From: Frankiales bacterium
GTDB taxonomy: Bacteria; Actinomycetota; Actinomycetes; Mycobacteriales; Jatrophihabitantaceae
Length of the DNA stretch: 64,000 bases
Direction of reading: 5' to 3'
Assembly (NCBI GenBank): GCA_025966315.1
Contig: JAOPUZ010000077.1
Span: forward strand, 1 to 64,000
Shown here: positions 51,859-60,445 of the stretch, one piece after another
How positions within the stretch are numbered: the first letter of the stretch is position 1
Layout of the letters: every line of letters begins with the position of its first letter
Position numbers and translations under genes: made by a program
Notes under the pieces: model-generated
Told to the model about the DNA's origin: nothing
The model's input: the letters and a program-made list of their open reading frames with translations, nothing else
Database searches by the model: none

Positions 51859-52230
51859 ATGAGCGCGAATCTCGTCAACACCACTCTCGTCGAGCGTTAC
51901 CTGGCCTGCTGGAACGAGACGGACGCCGACACGCGGCGCGCCCTGATCGAGCAGACCTGGAGTGCGGCCGCCGAATACCGCGACCCGATGGCCCAGGTCC
52001 ATGGGGTCGAGGAGATCGATGCCACCATCGCCGCGGTCCAGGGTCAGTTCCCCGGGCTGGTGTTCACCCCGGTCGGTGAGGTCGACGCCCATCACCAGCA
52101 GGCGCGCTTCCAGTGGGGCTTGGGCCCGGACGGCGCGGAACCGTTGATCGTCGGTTTCGACGTCGCCGTGCTGGACGAGGACGGCCGGATCACCACGGTG
52201 CTTGGCTTCCTGGACAAGGTGCCCGGCTAA
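51859..52230 (+). CDS. NTF2/SnoaL-like small protein
   Basis: A 123-residue protein of the NTF2-like fold: VERYLACWNETDADTRRALI at the start and RDPMAQVHGVEEIDATIAAV in the middle. FDVAVLDEDGRITTVLGFLD ends the chain. This fold includes enzymes and binding proteins with a conical pocket; the subfamily here is commonly hypothetical. ATG at 51859. Its stop shares a base with the next start (TAATG), a short repeat-rich ORF. Confidence 0.78.
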   Translation: MSANLVNTTLVERYLACWNETDADTRRALIEQTWSAAAEYRDPMAQVHGVEEIDATIAAVQGQFPGLVFTPVGEVDAHHQQARFQWGLGPDGAEPLIVGFDVAVLDEDGRITTVLGFLDKVPG

Positions 52231-52379
52231 TGGCAACCACCGTGGCTGACGACCGGGCCGCCACCATCTCGGTCCCGTCCACTGCGGTTGCGCACGGCTC
52301 AGACGGCTCAGACGGCGCGCACGGCTCGGACGGCTCGGACGGCTCAGACGGCGCGCACGGCTCGGACGGCAGATCCTGA
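52230..52379 (+). CDS. Short repeat-rich ORF
   Basis: A 49-residue frame beginning MATTVADDRAATISVPSTAV and continuing as GSDGSD/GAHGSDG repeats from 9-bp DNA units (52290-52370). The stop at 52377 may be premature: in a shifted frame the following DNA reads ILTVVGSRAGEAALLL and continues to 52471, which looks like a normal protein end. A slipped repeat may have broken a small gene. No known family. Confidence 0.35.
   Translation: MATTVADDRAATISVPSTAVAHGSDGSDGAHGSDGSDGSDGAHGSDGRS
52290..52370. repeat. 9-bp GGCTCAGAC/GGCTCGGAC tandem repeats
   Basis: About nine imperfect 9-bp units, interrupted by GGCGCGCAC variants that recur every 27-36 bp. Changes of whole units keep frame, but a point indel in such a tract would shift it, which may explain the disrupted ORF here. 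Confidence 0.7.
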
Positions 52380-52455
52380 CCGTCGTCGGGTCCCGGGCCG
52401 GCGAGGCCGCGCTGTTGCTCCGCGTGCTCACCGGCCGCGACGGTCTCCCGGCGGG

Positions 52456-53421
52456 CTACTCGACCGTCTGAGCGCGTAAGGGTTTACTCAGCTGGTCACG
52501 GAAGAACTCGGTGAAGCCAGCCGGGTCCGGGCCGGCGTTCAGCAAGACCAGCCGATCGAAGCCGGCATCGACGTACCGTTGGGCCATCTGCAGGTGCCGT
52601 TGCGGGTCCGGACCGCACGCGAAGGCGGTCTTGATGTCCTGATGAGTCACCGTCGTGGTGGCGGCGGCGAAGTTGACCGGGTTGGGCAGTTCGCTCATCA
52701 CCTTCCACCCGGTCACGGCCCATCGGCTGGTCTCCAGCGCCGCCTGGGCTGCCTGATCCTCATCCTCGGCCCAAGCCAGCGGAATCTCGCAGTATCGAGG
52801 GCCGGTGCCGCCGAGGTCCTGGTAATTTCGCACCAGTTCCGCGTCGGGCGTGGTGGCGAACATCCCGCTGCCCAGCTCGGCCGCGATACGAACCGACTCC
52901 GGGCCACTGCAGGCGACCGCAATGGCCGGCAGGGTCTCGGGCAGGTCGAAGACCCGAGCGTCTTCCAGCTGCAGATGCTTGCCGTCATAGGACTGGTAAC
53001 CGCCGGACCACAGCAGCCGGATGATCTCCAGCGCCTCGCGGAGCATCTCGTGGCGCTGGCGCACGCTGGGGAAACCCCGGCCGACGACGTGCTCGTTGAG
53101 TCGCTCGCCGGCGCCGATTCCCAAGGTGAACCTGCCGTCGGAGACGAGCTGTAGCGTCGCGGCGGCCTGCGCGATGATCGCCGGGTGGTAGCGGATGCTC
53201 GGGCAGGTCACGCCAGTGGCCATTCCGATCCGTGCGGTCTTGGCGGCAATCGCGCCGAGCACCGTCCACGCGAACGACGAGTGACCCTGGTTGTCCAGCC
53301 ACGGGTGGAAGTGGTCACTGATCTCGATGAAGTCGAAGCCCGCGTCCTCAGCGAGGATTGCCTGCTCGATGAGGTCCTTGGGGCCGAACCCTTCGAGGAA
53401 GAGTTTGTATCCGATCTGCAT
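52456..53421 (-). CDS. F420-dependent LLM-class oxidoreductase
   Basis: A 321-residue luciferase-like TIM-barrel enzyme, resembling F420-dependent glucose-6-phosphate dehydrogenase (FGD-like). It starts IGYKLFLEGFGPKDLIEQA, has FIEISDHFHPWLDNQGHSSF with the key His/Trp/Asn block, GVTCPSIRYHPAIIAQAAAT, and FTLGIGAGERLNEHVVG. It would use coenzyme F420; the substrate is uncertain. ATG at 53421; the ORF continuing to 54603 overlaps the efflux pump and is a shadow. Confidence 0.88.
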   Translation of the reverse strand: MQIGYKLFLEGFGPKDLIEQAILAEDAGFDFIEISDHFHPWLDNQGHSSFAWTVLGAIAAKTARIGMATGVTCPSIRYHPAIIAQAAATLQLVSDGRFTLGIGAGERLNEHVVGRGFPSVRQRHEMLREALEIIRLLWSGGYQSYDGKHLQLEDARVFDLPETLPAIAVACSGPESVRIAAELGSGMFATTPDAELVRNYQDLGGTGPRYCEIPLAWAEDEDQAAQAALETSRWAVTGWKVMSELPNPVNFAAATTTVTHQDIKTAFACGPDPQRHLQMAQRYVDAGFDRLVLLNAGPDPAGFTEFFRDQLSKPLRAQTVE

Positions 53422-53570
53422 GGCAACGTTCCTTGAATGCCGCGATGGTGAGCCGGTACTCGGACACGTTGTTGTGCCGGACGGCCGCCGCAATCCACTG
53501 TCCCTGCCTAGCCAACTCCGGTCAACCCTCGGCCGCGATTCTGGGAGCCCGATGACGTTGCTGCGACGGT

Positions 53571-55121
53571 TCAATTCCCGGCATCGGTGCGTTCCGTGCA
53601 GGTATCGCGCAGCAGGACGATCGAGACCACCGCGGCGAGCGCGAGCGTGCCGGCGCCGACCCAGGAGACGACGTTCAGTCCGTCGATGAAGCTGTGCCGG
53701 GCCACGCTCAGCAACGCCTGCGCCGCTGAGCCGGGTAGGCCCGCACTGGTGCTCTGCGCACCGGCCAGGCCTTGAGCGGCGCTGTGTGCGGCCGACAGCG
53801 GCAGGCCGTCGGGCAGGTTGGCGCGCAGCCGGCTGCCGTAGACGGCGGTGCCGATACTGCCGAGCACGGCGATGCCGAGCGCGCCTCCGAACTCGCTGCA
53901 GGTCTCCATCAGCGCGGCGGCGCTGCCGGCCCGTTCGGGGGTCACGGTGGAAATGACGAGGTCCGCGACCAGCGTCATCACCATCACCATCCCGGATGCC
54001 AGCACCCCAGCACCCAGGATGACCACGATCAGCGGCGACCCCGCGTGCAGCCGAGTCAGGATCAGGAAGCCGAGCGTGCCGACGACAAGTCCGGAACCGA
54101 TCACGTTGCCGCGGGGCCCGCGCTGCGCCAGGGCGGTGGCCAGCGGCGCCGCCCCGGCCACGGCAATCGATGGCAGCAGGCTCCAGAGCGCGGCCCGCAG
54201 CGGGCTCATGCCGAGCGCGAGTTGCAGGTACTGCGTCATGAAGACCGCGTTGCCAACCAGGGCGAACATGGCGACGGTGTTGGCGATCAGTGATCCGGTA
54301 AAACCACGGTTGGCGAATATGCCCAGGTCGATCATGGGATCGCTGGCGCGCCGTTGCCGGGCCACGAAGGCCCATCCGACGAGCAGGCCGCCGGTGATGC
54401 TGGCCGCGGGAAGCACTCCGAATCCATCGGCGGCCGCGCGCTTGATGCCGAAGATGACCGGCAGCACCCCGCCGAGGGACAGGGCCGAACTGAGCAGGTC
54501 GAACCGATGGCCGGACGGGTTCGTGAATTCGGGCAACAGTGTCGGCGCGAGCGTCAGCAGCAACAGCATCGCGGGCGTGTTCATCAGGAACACCGAGCCC
54601 CACCAGAAGTGTTCGAGCAGAATCCCGGACAGCACCGGCCCGAGCGACACGCCGCCCAGCATGACCGCGCTCCAGACCGCGATCGCCTTGGCCCGCTGGC
54701 CCGAATCGTGAAACATGTTGCGGATCAGGGCCAAAGTCGAGGGCATCAAGGTGGCTCCGCCGATGCCGAGCAGCGCGCGAGCGGCGATGAGTTGGGCCGG
54801 GCTGGTGGCGTACGCGGCGGCCACCGACGCCACCCCGAACGCGCCGGCACCGAACATGAGCAGGCGGCGACGTCCGATGCGGTCACCGAGCGCACCCATG
54901 GTGATCAGCAGGCCGGCCAGCACGAATCCGTAGATGTCGAAGATCCACAGCTGCTGGGTCGCGGTGGCCGATAGGTCGCGGCTGATGAACGGAACGGCGA
55001 AATACAGGACCGATACGTCCATCGAAACGAGCAACAGCGGCAGGGCGAGTACGGCCAGGGCGATCCATTCTTTACGTCCGGCCTTGGGCTCGTTGGTTGT
55101 TTCGGTGCCGACGACGGGCAT
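53571..55121 (-). CDS. DHA2-family MFS multidrug efflux transporter
   Basis: A 516-residue, 14-helix transporter. It has the VSMDVSVLYFAVPFISRDL start of TM1, the MFS loop GALGDRIGRRRLLM, the antiporter motif C region (MLGGVSLGPVLSGILLEHFWW) and a NRGFTGSLIANTVAMF segment. Similar to SmvA/QacA-type drug:H+ antiporters. ATG at 55121 with AGAGGA upstream. It is divergent from a TetR repressor across a ~108-bp gap with palindromes. Confidence 0.92.
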   Translation of the reverse strand: MPVVGTETTNEPKAGRKEWIALAVLALPLLLVSMDVSVLYFAVPFISRDLSATATQQLWIFDIYGFVLAGLLITMGALGDRIGRRRLLMFGAGAFGVASVAAAYATSPAQLIAARALLGIGGATLMPSTLALIRNMFHDSGQRAKAIAVWSAVMLGGVSLGPVLSGILLEHFWWGSVFLMNTPAMLLLLTLAPTLLPEFTNPSGHRFDLLSSALSLGGVLPVIFGIKRAAADGFGVLPAASITGGLLVGWAFVARQRRASDPMIDLGIFANRGFTGSLIANTVAMFALVGNAVFMTQYLQLALGMSPLRAALWSLLPSIAVAGAAPLATALAQRGPRGNVIGSGLVVGTLGFLILTRLHAGSPLIVVILGAGVLASGMVMVMTLVADLVISTVTPERAGSAAALMETCSEFGGALGIAVLGSIGTAVYGSRLRANLPDGLPLSAAHSAAQGLAGAQSTSAGLPGSAAQALLSVARHSFIDGLNVVSWVGAGTLALAAVVSIVLLRDTCTERTDAGN

Positions 55122-55144
55122 GAGCGTCCTCTTAACTGTGTTCC

Positions 55145-55159
55145 GTATAGACTGTATAC
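55145..55159. promoter_or_regulatory. Candidate TetR operator
   Basis: GTATAGACTGTATAC, an inverted repeat with GTATA arms, 24 bp before the efflux gene start. A second inverted repeat (ACTGCATATACTGCAAACAGT) is at 55184-55204. Both are in the MFS/TetR gap and conspicuously AT-rich; one is probably the repressor site. Confidence 0.5.
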
Positions 55160-55229
55160 GTAGTACGCAGAAGCTAGCAGGCAACTGCATATACTGCAAA
55201 CAGTTTTCGAAGACGATCCGAGACACAAC

Positions 55230-55979
55230 GTGCTGGAGGGAATCGAATTGACTGCGGACGAGCTGCCGCGAGTCCTGCAATTGCTGTGGGGCCACCAGGA
55301 ACCGGGCCGTCGCGGACCCAAGCCAGGCCGCAGCATTTCCGACATCGGTGCCGCCGCCGTCGGCATCGCGGACGAGCAGGGATTGTCAGCGGTTTCGATG
55401 GGTGTGGTCGCGAAGGCGGTCGGACTGACGACGATGGCCCTTTACCGGTATGTGGATTCCAAGAACGAGCTGTACACCGCGATGATCGATGCCGCCTACG
55501 GGCTACCGCCGAGCCGCCGAGCTACCGGCGGGTGGCGCCGGCAGCTCGAGGCGTGGTCGGTCGCTAACCGGGCCGCGTTGCTCCGGCATCCGTGGATCGT
55601 GCAGATACCGGTCACCGAACCGCCCCTGGCGCCTAACCCGCTGCGCTGGATGGAGCGCGGGTTGCGGGCCTTTGCCGGCACCAAACTGACCGAACAGCAG
55701 AAGTTGTCCTCGCTGCTGCTGGCTGAGGTCTACGTCCGGGGTCAGGTCCTGCTGAGCACCCAGCTGGGGGACACCGTCGCGCTCGACCAGCAGTCGGCGG
55801 ACGAGCGGTGGGCCAGGCGGCTGGGGCAACTGATCGACCCGGATGGCTTTCCGAACGTGTACGCCGCGTTCATGTCCGGATCGCTGCAGGACGAGGGCGA
55901 CTTTGCCGAAGAAGAATTCCAGTTCGGGCTGCAGACCGTGCTCGACGGTATCGAGGCGCGCATCGAGCGCATCGGCTGA
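55230..55979 (+). CDS. TetR-family repressor
   Basis: A 249-residue regulator. The HTH region is SDIGAAAVGIADEQGLSAVS followed by VAKAVGLTTMALYRYVDSKNEL. The C-terminal TetR_C domain contains WRRQLEAWSVANRAALLRHP and a bulky ligand pocket. GTG start. It probably represses the divergent DHA2 pump and itself, releasing DNA on drug binding. Confidence 0.9.
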   Translation: MLEGIELTADELPRVLQLLWGHQEPGRRGPKPGRSISDIGAAAVGIADEQGLSAVSMGVVAKAVGLTTMALYRYVDSKNELYTAMIDAAYGLPPSRRATGGWRRQLEAWSVANRAALLRHPWIVQIPVTEPPLAPNPLRWMERGLRAFAGTKLTEQQKLSSLLLAEVYVRGQVLLSTQLGDTVALDQQSADERWARRLGQLIDPDGFPNVYAAFMSGSLQDEGDFAEEEFQFGLQTVLDGIEARIERIG

Positions 55980-56055
55980 GCGGCCCGCTTCGCCGCGCAA
56001 CTCGGGCGGGCGCGTGGCAACAGTAACGTCATACGCGGGGTGAGACGATCGGGAC

Positions 56056-58449
56056 ATGAACCCGTCGCGTTGGCTGGCTTGGCTGCGCCGCCACGATCCA
56101 GGACTGTTCGCGTTGCGCCGCGCGGGCCGCACCGCGATCGTGATGCCGGCCTCGTTTGCCCTGGGTGACAAGGTGATCGGCAACGCCACGCTCGCCACCT
56201 TTGCCGCGTTCGGCGCGTTCGCCATGTTGCTGCTGGTCGACTTCGGCGGCACCATGCGCGACCGCCTGCAGGCGCAGGTCGGCCTGGCCGTGGTCGGGGC
56301 TGTGTTCGTCTGCGTCGGCACGCTGGCCTCGCGCGATCCGTGGCTCGCCGCCGGTGCGATGGCTGTGGTCGGCTTCGGCGTGCTGTTCTCCGGCGTGGTG
56401 AGTTCGGTGCTGGCCGGGGCAAGCACCTCGCTGTTGCTCGCCTTCATCCTGCCGGTCACGCTCATCGGGCCGGCCTCGTCCATCCCGGACCGCCTGGCCG
56501 GCTGGGGGATTGCCGCCGGAGCCGCGTTCCTGGCGGTGTGGCTGTTGTGGCCGGCGCCGGCTCGAAGTCCGTTGCGGCGTCCGGCGATCGAGGCCTGCCG
56601 GGCGCTGGCCGCACGGTTGCGGGCCGACGTCGCGTTCGTCGAAGGCAACGGCACAGTCTCGGCGGACGAGCGCGCGGCAGCGGTCGACCGGGCCACGGCG
56701 GCGGTGGCCACCCTGCACCGAGGCTTCCTCGCCACGCCCTACCGTCCGACGGGCCTGAACACCGCCGCCCGGACGCTGGTACGACTGGTGGACGAGCTGG
56801 GCTGGCTGAACGCGATCGCCCTGCAGGCCGGTGTGCATCCCGCGCCCAGCGCCGTCAATCGCGCCGCGTGTGCGGTGAAAGCGGCCGCGGCCGGCGTGCT
56901 CGAGCAGGGTGCCATGCTGCTCGAGGTGGTCGGCGGCGATCCCACTCCGCTACGCGTCGCGCTGGCCGACCTCGGTGGCCGGCTGGATGCTCTGGAACGG
57001 ATCGCCACCGTCGACCTGCCGGTCCGCCGGGTAACCGTCGCCGGTGCTACGCCGGAGGAGGACCCACCGGTGAGTGAGTTCCTGTCCGCGCTCGATCCGA
57101 GTTTCCGCGCCCAGGAGTTGAGCTTTGCGGTGACCCAGATCGGCAACAACATCGACCTGACCGCGGCGGCCGAGCGGCGCAGCTGGCTGGAGCGACTGCT
57201 GGGCCGCGAACCTGCGGGCGTGCCCACCCAACGGCAGGCGGCGCAGGAGCGGGCCGCGGCCCACGTAGAACGGCATTCGGTGTGGCTGCACAACAGTGTT
57301 CGCGGCGCGATCGGGCTCGGCTTGGCCGTGTTCGTGGCCAACCGCACCGGCGTCCAGCATTCGTTTTGGGTGGTGCTGGGAACCCTGTCGGTGTTGCGGT
57401 CCAACGCGCTCAACACCGGGCAGAACGTCGTGCGCGGCGTCCTGGGCACGGTGGCCGGATTCGTGGTCGGTGCGGTCTTGCTGGCCTTGATCGGGACCAA
57501 CAGCACGCTCTTGTGGTTCCTGCTGCCGCTGGCCATTCTGCTGGCCGGCGTCGCGCCGGCGGCGATCTCGTTCGCGGCGGGCCAGGCCGCGTTCACCCTG
57601 ACGCTGGTGATCCTGTTCAACATCATTCAGCCCGCCGGCTGGCGGGTCGGCCTGCTGCGGGTCGAGGACATCGCGATCGGGTGCGCGGTCAGCCTCGTCG
57701 TCGGGCTGCTGTTCTGGCCGCGGGGGGCCGCTGCCGCGCTAGGTCAAGCGCTGTCCGAGGCCTATCTCGACAGCGCGAGTTATCTGGCCAAAGCGGTGAA
57801 CTTCGGCATGTTGCGCTGTGATTCGGCAGCGCAGTCGGCTGGCCCGACAGCCATGCCGCCGCCGATTCCACCGACCGAGGACGCCCAGCGTGCGGCTGCC
57901 GCGTCCCGCCGGCTGGACGACACCTTCCGGGCCTACTTGGCCGAACGGGGCGCCAAACCCGTTCCGTTGGCTGAGATCACCGGGTTGGTCACCGGCGTCG
58001 CCGGGCTGCGGCTGGCGGCCGACGCGGTCCTGGACCTGTGGCAGCGCGACGACGGGCAGGCGATCGGGGACCGGACCGCGGCGCGCGGTGAACTGCTCAC
58101 CAGCAGCGCCCGGGTCTATGGCTGGTACCGGGAACTGGCGGTCACCCTGCTTGACGGACAGCGGGTCGGCGATCCGCTCGAGCACGATATTCCGGCCGAC
58201 GGCCGGTTGGTCGAGGCGGTACGTCATGACCTGCGCGGAGCGGACGGCCGGGCCAGCGCCACCGCGGTGCGGATGATCTGGACCGGTGACCATCTCGATG
58301 CCGCCCGGCGCCTGCAGGCAGTCCTGGTCCAACCGGCGCGGGCCGCGTCCGAGCAGAGGGCACTGTCCACACTCGCCTCGCTCGGTCCGCTGGCCGGGGT
58401 GTTGCCGGCCGCCTGGCGTGACTGGGCTCGCTCGCATACAAGGCGGTAA
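56056..58449 (+). CDS. FUSC-family membrane protein
   Basis: A 797-residue protein with two membrane blocks (about residues 15-175 and 410-560), each of ~6 helices, separated by a soluble helical region. The second block has LHNSVRGAIGLGLAVFVANR and HSFWVVLGTLSVLRSNALNTGQNVVRGVLGT, the fusaric-acid-resistance-like (FUSC_2) signature. It probably exports aromatic or organic acids. It follows the TetR gene by 76 bp, possibly as part of the same detoxification unit. Confidence 0.88.
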   Translation: MNPSRWLAWLRRHDPGLFALRRAGRTAIVMPASFALGDKVIGNATLATFAAFGAFAMLLLVDFGGTMRDRLQAQVGLAVVGAVFVCVGTLASRDPWLAAGAMAVVGFGVLFSGVVSSVLAGASTSLLLAFILPVTLIGPASSIPDRLAGWGIAAGAAFLAVWLLWPAPARSPLRRPAIEACRALAARLRADVAFVEGNGTVSADERAAAVDRATAAVATLHRGFLATPYRPTGLNTAARTLVRLVDELGWLNAIALQAGVHPAPSAVNRAACAVKAAAAGVLEQGAMLLEVVGGDPTPLRVALADLGGRLDALERIATVDLPVRRVTVAGATPEEDPPVSEFLSALDPSFRAQELSFAVTQIGNNIDLTAAAERRSWLERLLGREPAGVPTQRQAAQERAAAHVERHSVWLHNSVRGAIGLGLAVFVANRTGVQHSFWVVLGTLSVLRSNALNTGQNVVRGVLGTVAGFVVGAVLLALIGTNSTLLWFLLPLAILLAGVAPAAISFAAGQAAFTLTLVILFNIIQPAGWRVGLLRVEDIAIGCAVSLVVGLLFWPRGAAAALGQALSEAYLDSASYLAKAVNFGMLRCDSAAQSAGPTAMPPPIPPTEDAQRAAAASRRLDDTFRAYLAERGAKPVPLAEITGLVTGVAGLRLAADAVLDLWQRDDGQAIGDRTAARGELLTSSARVYGWYRELAVTLLDGQRVGDPLEHDIPADGRLVEAVRHDLRGADGRASATAVRMIWTGDHLDAARRLQAVLVQPARAASEQRALSTLASLGPLAGVLPAAWRDWARSHTRR

Positions 58450-58523
58450 CGGATGGTCGCATTTTGTCTGCGGGCTCCGGGGCGTAGGAGGAAGATTGTG
58501 ACAACTCACCGGAAGGACGTCCC

Positions 58524-59768
58524 ATGACCTCGTCACAGACTTTCGTGATCGTCGGAGCCGGACTGGCCGGCGCAAAAGCCGCGGAGGCACTGCGCGAGCA
58601 AGGCCACGCCGGTGACATCGTGTTGCTAGGTGCTGAAAAGTACCGTCCATACGAACGCCCGCCGCTGTCCAAGAGTTACCTGAACGGCAGCAGCAAACGC
58701 GAAGAGGCCTTCGTTCATCCCGAATCCTGGTATCGCGAACACGAGGTGGACGTGCACCTCGGGCAGCCGGTGACCGGCATCGATCGAAGCGGGCAGCTGG
58801 TGCGCACCGTCGATGGCACCGAGTTCCGCTACGACAAGTTACTGCTAAGCACCGGCGCCGGCCCGCGGCGGCTGACCGTTCCCGGCGCGGACGGCGCGGG
58901 CGTGCATTACCTGCGAAGCCTCGATGATTCCGACGAGCTGCGCGCGGTACTCAGTGGGGCCGGCCGGCTGGTGGTCATCGGGGCGGGCTGGATCGGTCTC
59001 GAGGTCACCGCCGCGGCCCGGATCGCGGGTGTCGCCGTCAGCGTCGTCGAGTCGGCCCCGTTGCCACTGTTCCGGGTGCTCGGCCCCGAGCTGGCTGAGG
59101 TGTTCGTCGGGCTGCATCGCGAGCGTGGTGTGGAATTCCATTTCAATGCCGTGGTGCAAGAGATCGTCGTCGTTGACGGGCATGCAAAGGGGGTCCGGCT
59201 CGCTGACGGCACCGTCCTCGATGCCGACGCGGTCGTCGTGGCCGTCGGCGTGGCACCCAATGCCGACCTGGCCTCGGCGGCTGGTCTGCAGGTCGACAAC
59301 GGTGTGCTGGTCGACGCCGCGCTGCGCAGCAGCGACCCGGATGTGTTCGCCGCGGGCGACCTGGCCAATGCGTGGCATCCCTTTTACGACAAGCGCATTC
59401 GGGTCGAGCACTGGGCCAACGCGCTTACCCAGCCGGCCGTGGCGGCGGCGTCGATGCTCGGGCGTGACGGTGCCTACGACGAGCTGCCGTACTTCTATAC
59501 CGATCAGTACGACCTCGGGATGGAGTACGTCGGTTACGTCGAGCCGGACGGTTACGACCAGCTGGCCTATCGCGGCGAGCCGGCCAGCCGGGAATTCATC
59601 GCGTTCTGGTTGTCCCGCGGCCGGGTGATCGCCGGGATGAACGTCAACGTCTGGGATGTCACTGATCCGATCAAGGCAATCATTCGTTCCCGGGCGGTCG
59701 TCGACCTGGCCGCGCTGACCGACGCGGACACCCCGTTGAACGTGATCGCCGAAGGCTTGACCGACTAA
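58524..59768 (+). CDS. NAD(P)H:ferredoxin/rubredoxin reductase-type flavoprotein
   Basis: A 414-residue FAD/NAD oxidoreductase. FAD site: VIVGAGLAGAKAAEALRE; ERPPLSKSYL; NAD site: LVVIGAGWIGLEVTAAAR; C-terminal FAD loop VFAAGDLAN. The C-terminal domain (WANALTQPAVAAASMLG, YFYTDQYDLGMEYVG) matches ferredoxin reductases feeding P450s and Rieske oxygenases. No ferredoxin is adjacent. It could supply electrons to the island's oxygenases, but it lies 10 kb away. It overlaps the MarR stop on the other strand by 4 bp. Confidence 0.9.
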   Translation: MTSSQTFVIVGAGLAGAKAAEALREQGHAGDIVLLGAEKYRPYERPPLSKSYLNGSSKREEAFVHPESWYREHEVDVHLGQPVTGIDRSGQLVRTVDGTEFRYDKLLLSTGAGPRRLTVPGADGAGVHYLRSLDDSDELRAVLSGAGRLVVIGAGWIGLEVTAAARIAGVAVSVVESAPLPLFRVLGPELAEVFVGLHRERGVEFHFNAVVQEIVVVDGHAKGVRLADGTVLDADAVVVAVGVAPNADLASAAGLQVDNGVLVDAALRSSDPDVFAAGDLANAWHPFYDKRIRVEHWANALTQPAVAAASMLGRDGAYDELPYFYTDQYDLGMEYVGYVEPDGYDQLAYRGEPASREFIAFWLSRGRVIAGMNVNVWDVTDPIKAIIRSRAVVDLAALTDADTPLNVIAEGLTD

Positions 59769-60301
59769 CCACGCGCGGTGGCCACGACCTCGATCGCGGT
59801 TGTTTCGACCGCTTCCATCGTTTCCACCAGGCGGGTGAGCGACGGCAGCGAGTGCAGGATGCTCGTGCGATCGGCCGCACTCAGCTGCTGAAACGCGGCA
59901 TCCAATCGTCGTGCGTTGGCGCTCAGCCAGCCCGTCAATTGCTCGCGGCCCGGTTCGGTGAGCTGCAGGGTGACGGCGCGGCGGTCCCGCGCGTCGACCT
60001 GACGATCGACCAGACCGGCGACCACCATCTGTTGGATGACGTTGCTGACGGTGTTGACCGCCAACTTGTGCCGGGCCGCGAGTTCGGTCACCCGCAATCC
60101 CGGTTCGTCGGCCAGGCGCTGCAGGATCTCTACCTGAGCCATGGGCAGCCGCTCCCACGGATAGTCACTACGGATGCTGGCCCGCAGGACGCGTCGCATC
60201 CGGGTGACCACCTCGGCCAGCGCCCACACATCGCCGGCGGAGGCCGCAGAAGTTGGCGAGGCAGCAGGAGGCGGTGCGGTAGCAGTTCGGCGGGCGGCCA
60301 T
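59765..60301 (-). CDS. MarR-family regulator
   Basis: A 178-residue winged-helix protein: YPWERLPMAQVEILQRLADE, ELAARHKLAVNTVSNVIQQM and the wing VDRQVDARDRRAVTLQLTEPG (DxRD/R motif). Typical of MarR proteins binding palindromes near their own gene. Divergent from the ClC gene and convergent with the flavoprotein; it may control either. Confidence 0.9.
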   Translation of the reverse strand: MAARRTATAPPPAASPTSAASAGDVWALAEVVTRMRRVLRASIRSDYPWERLPMAQVEILQRLADEPGLRVTELAARHKLAVNTVSNVIQQMVVAGLVDRQVDARDRRAVTLQLTEPGREQLTGWLSANARRLDAAFQQLSAADRTSILHSLPSLTRLVETMEAVETTAIEVVATARG

Positions 60302-60445
60302 CCCGCGATATTAGCGCAGAGTTAGAGTAGTTCTGTGGCAAGACTATCTCGTCAGGGCGGCATCGATCGATCCGAGTCGTCCAGCGAGCGCTTGCGACAG
60401 CCACAGCCGCTGTTGAAGAAGCGACTGCCGTCCGGCCGGGGTGCC

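Noticed and set aside
52456-54603. 715-residue N-terminal extension of the LLM oxidoreductase
   Set aside because: Homology starts at the ATG at 53421; the rest is antisense to the efflux pump.
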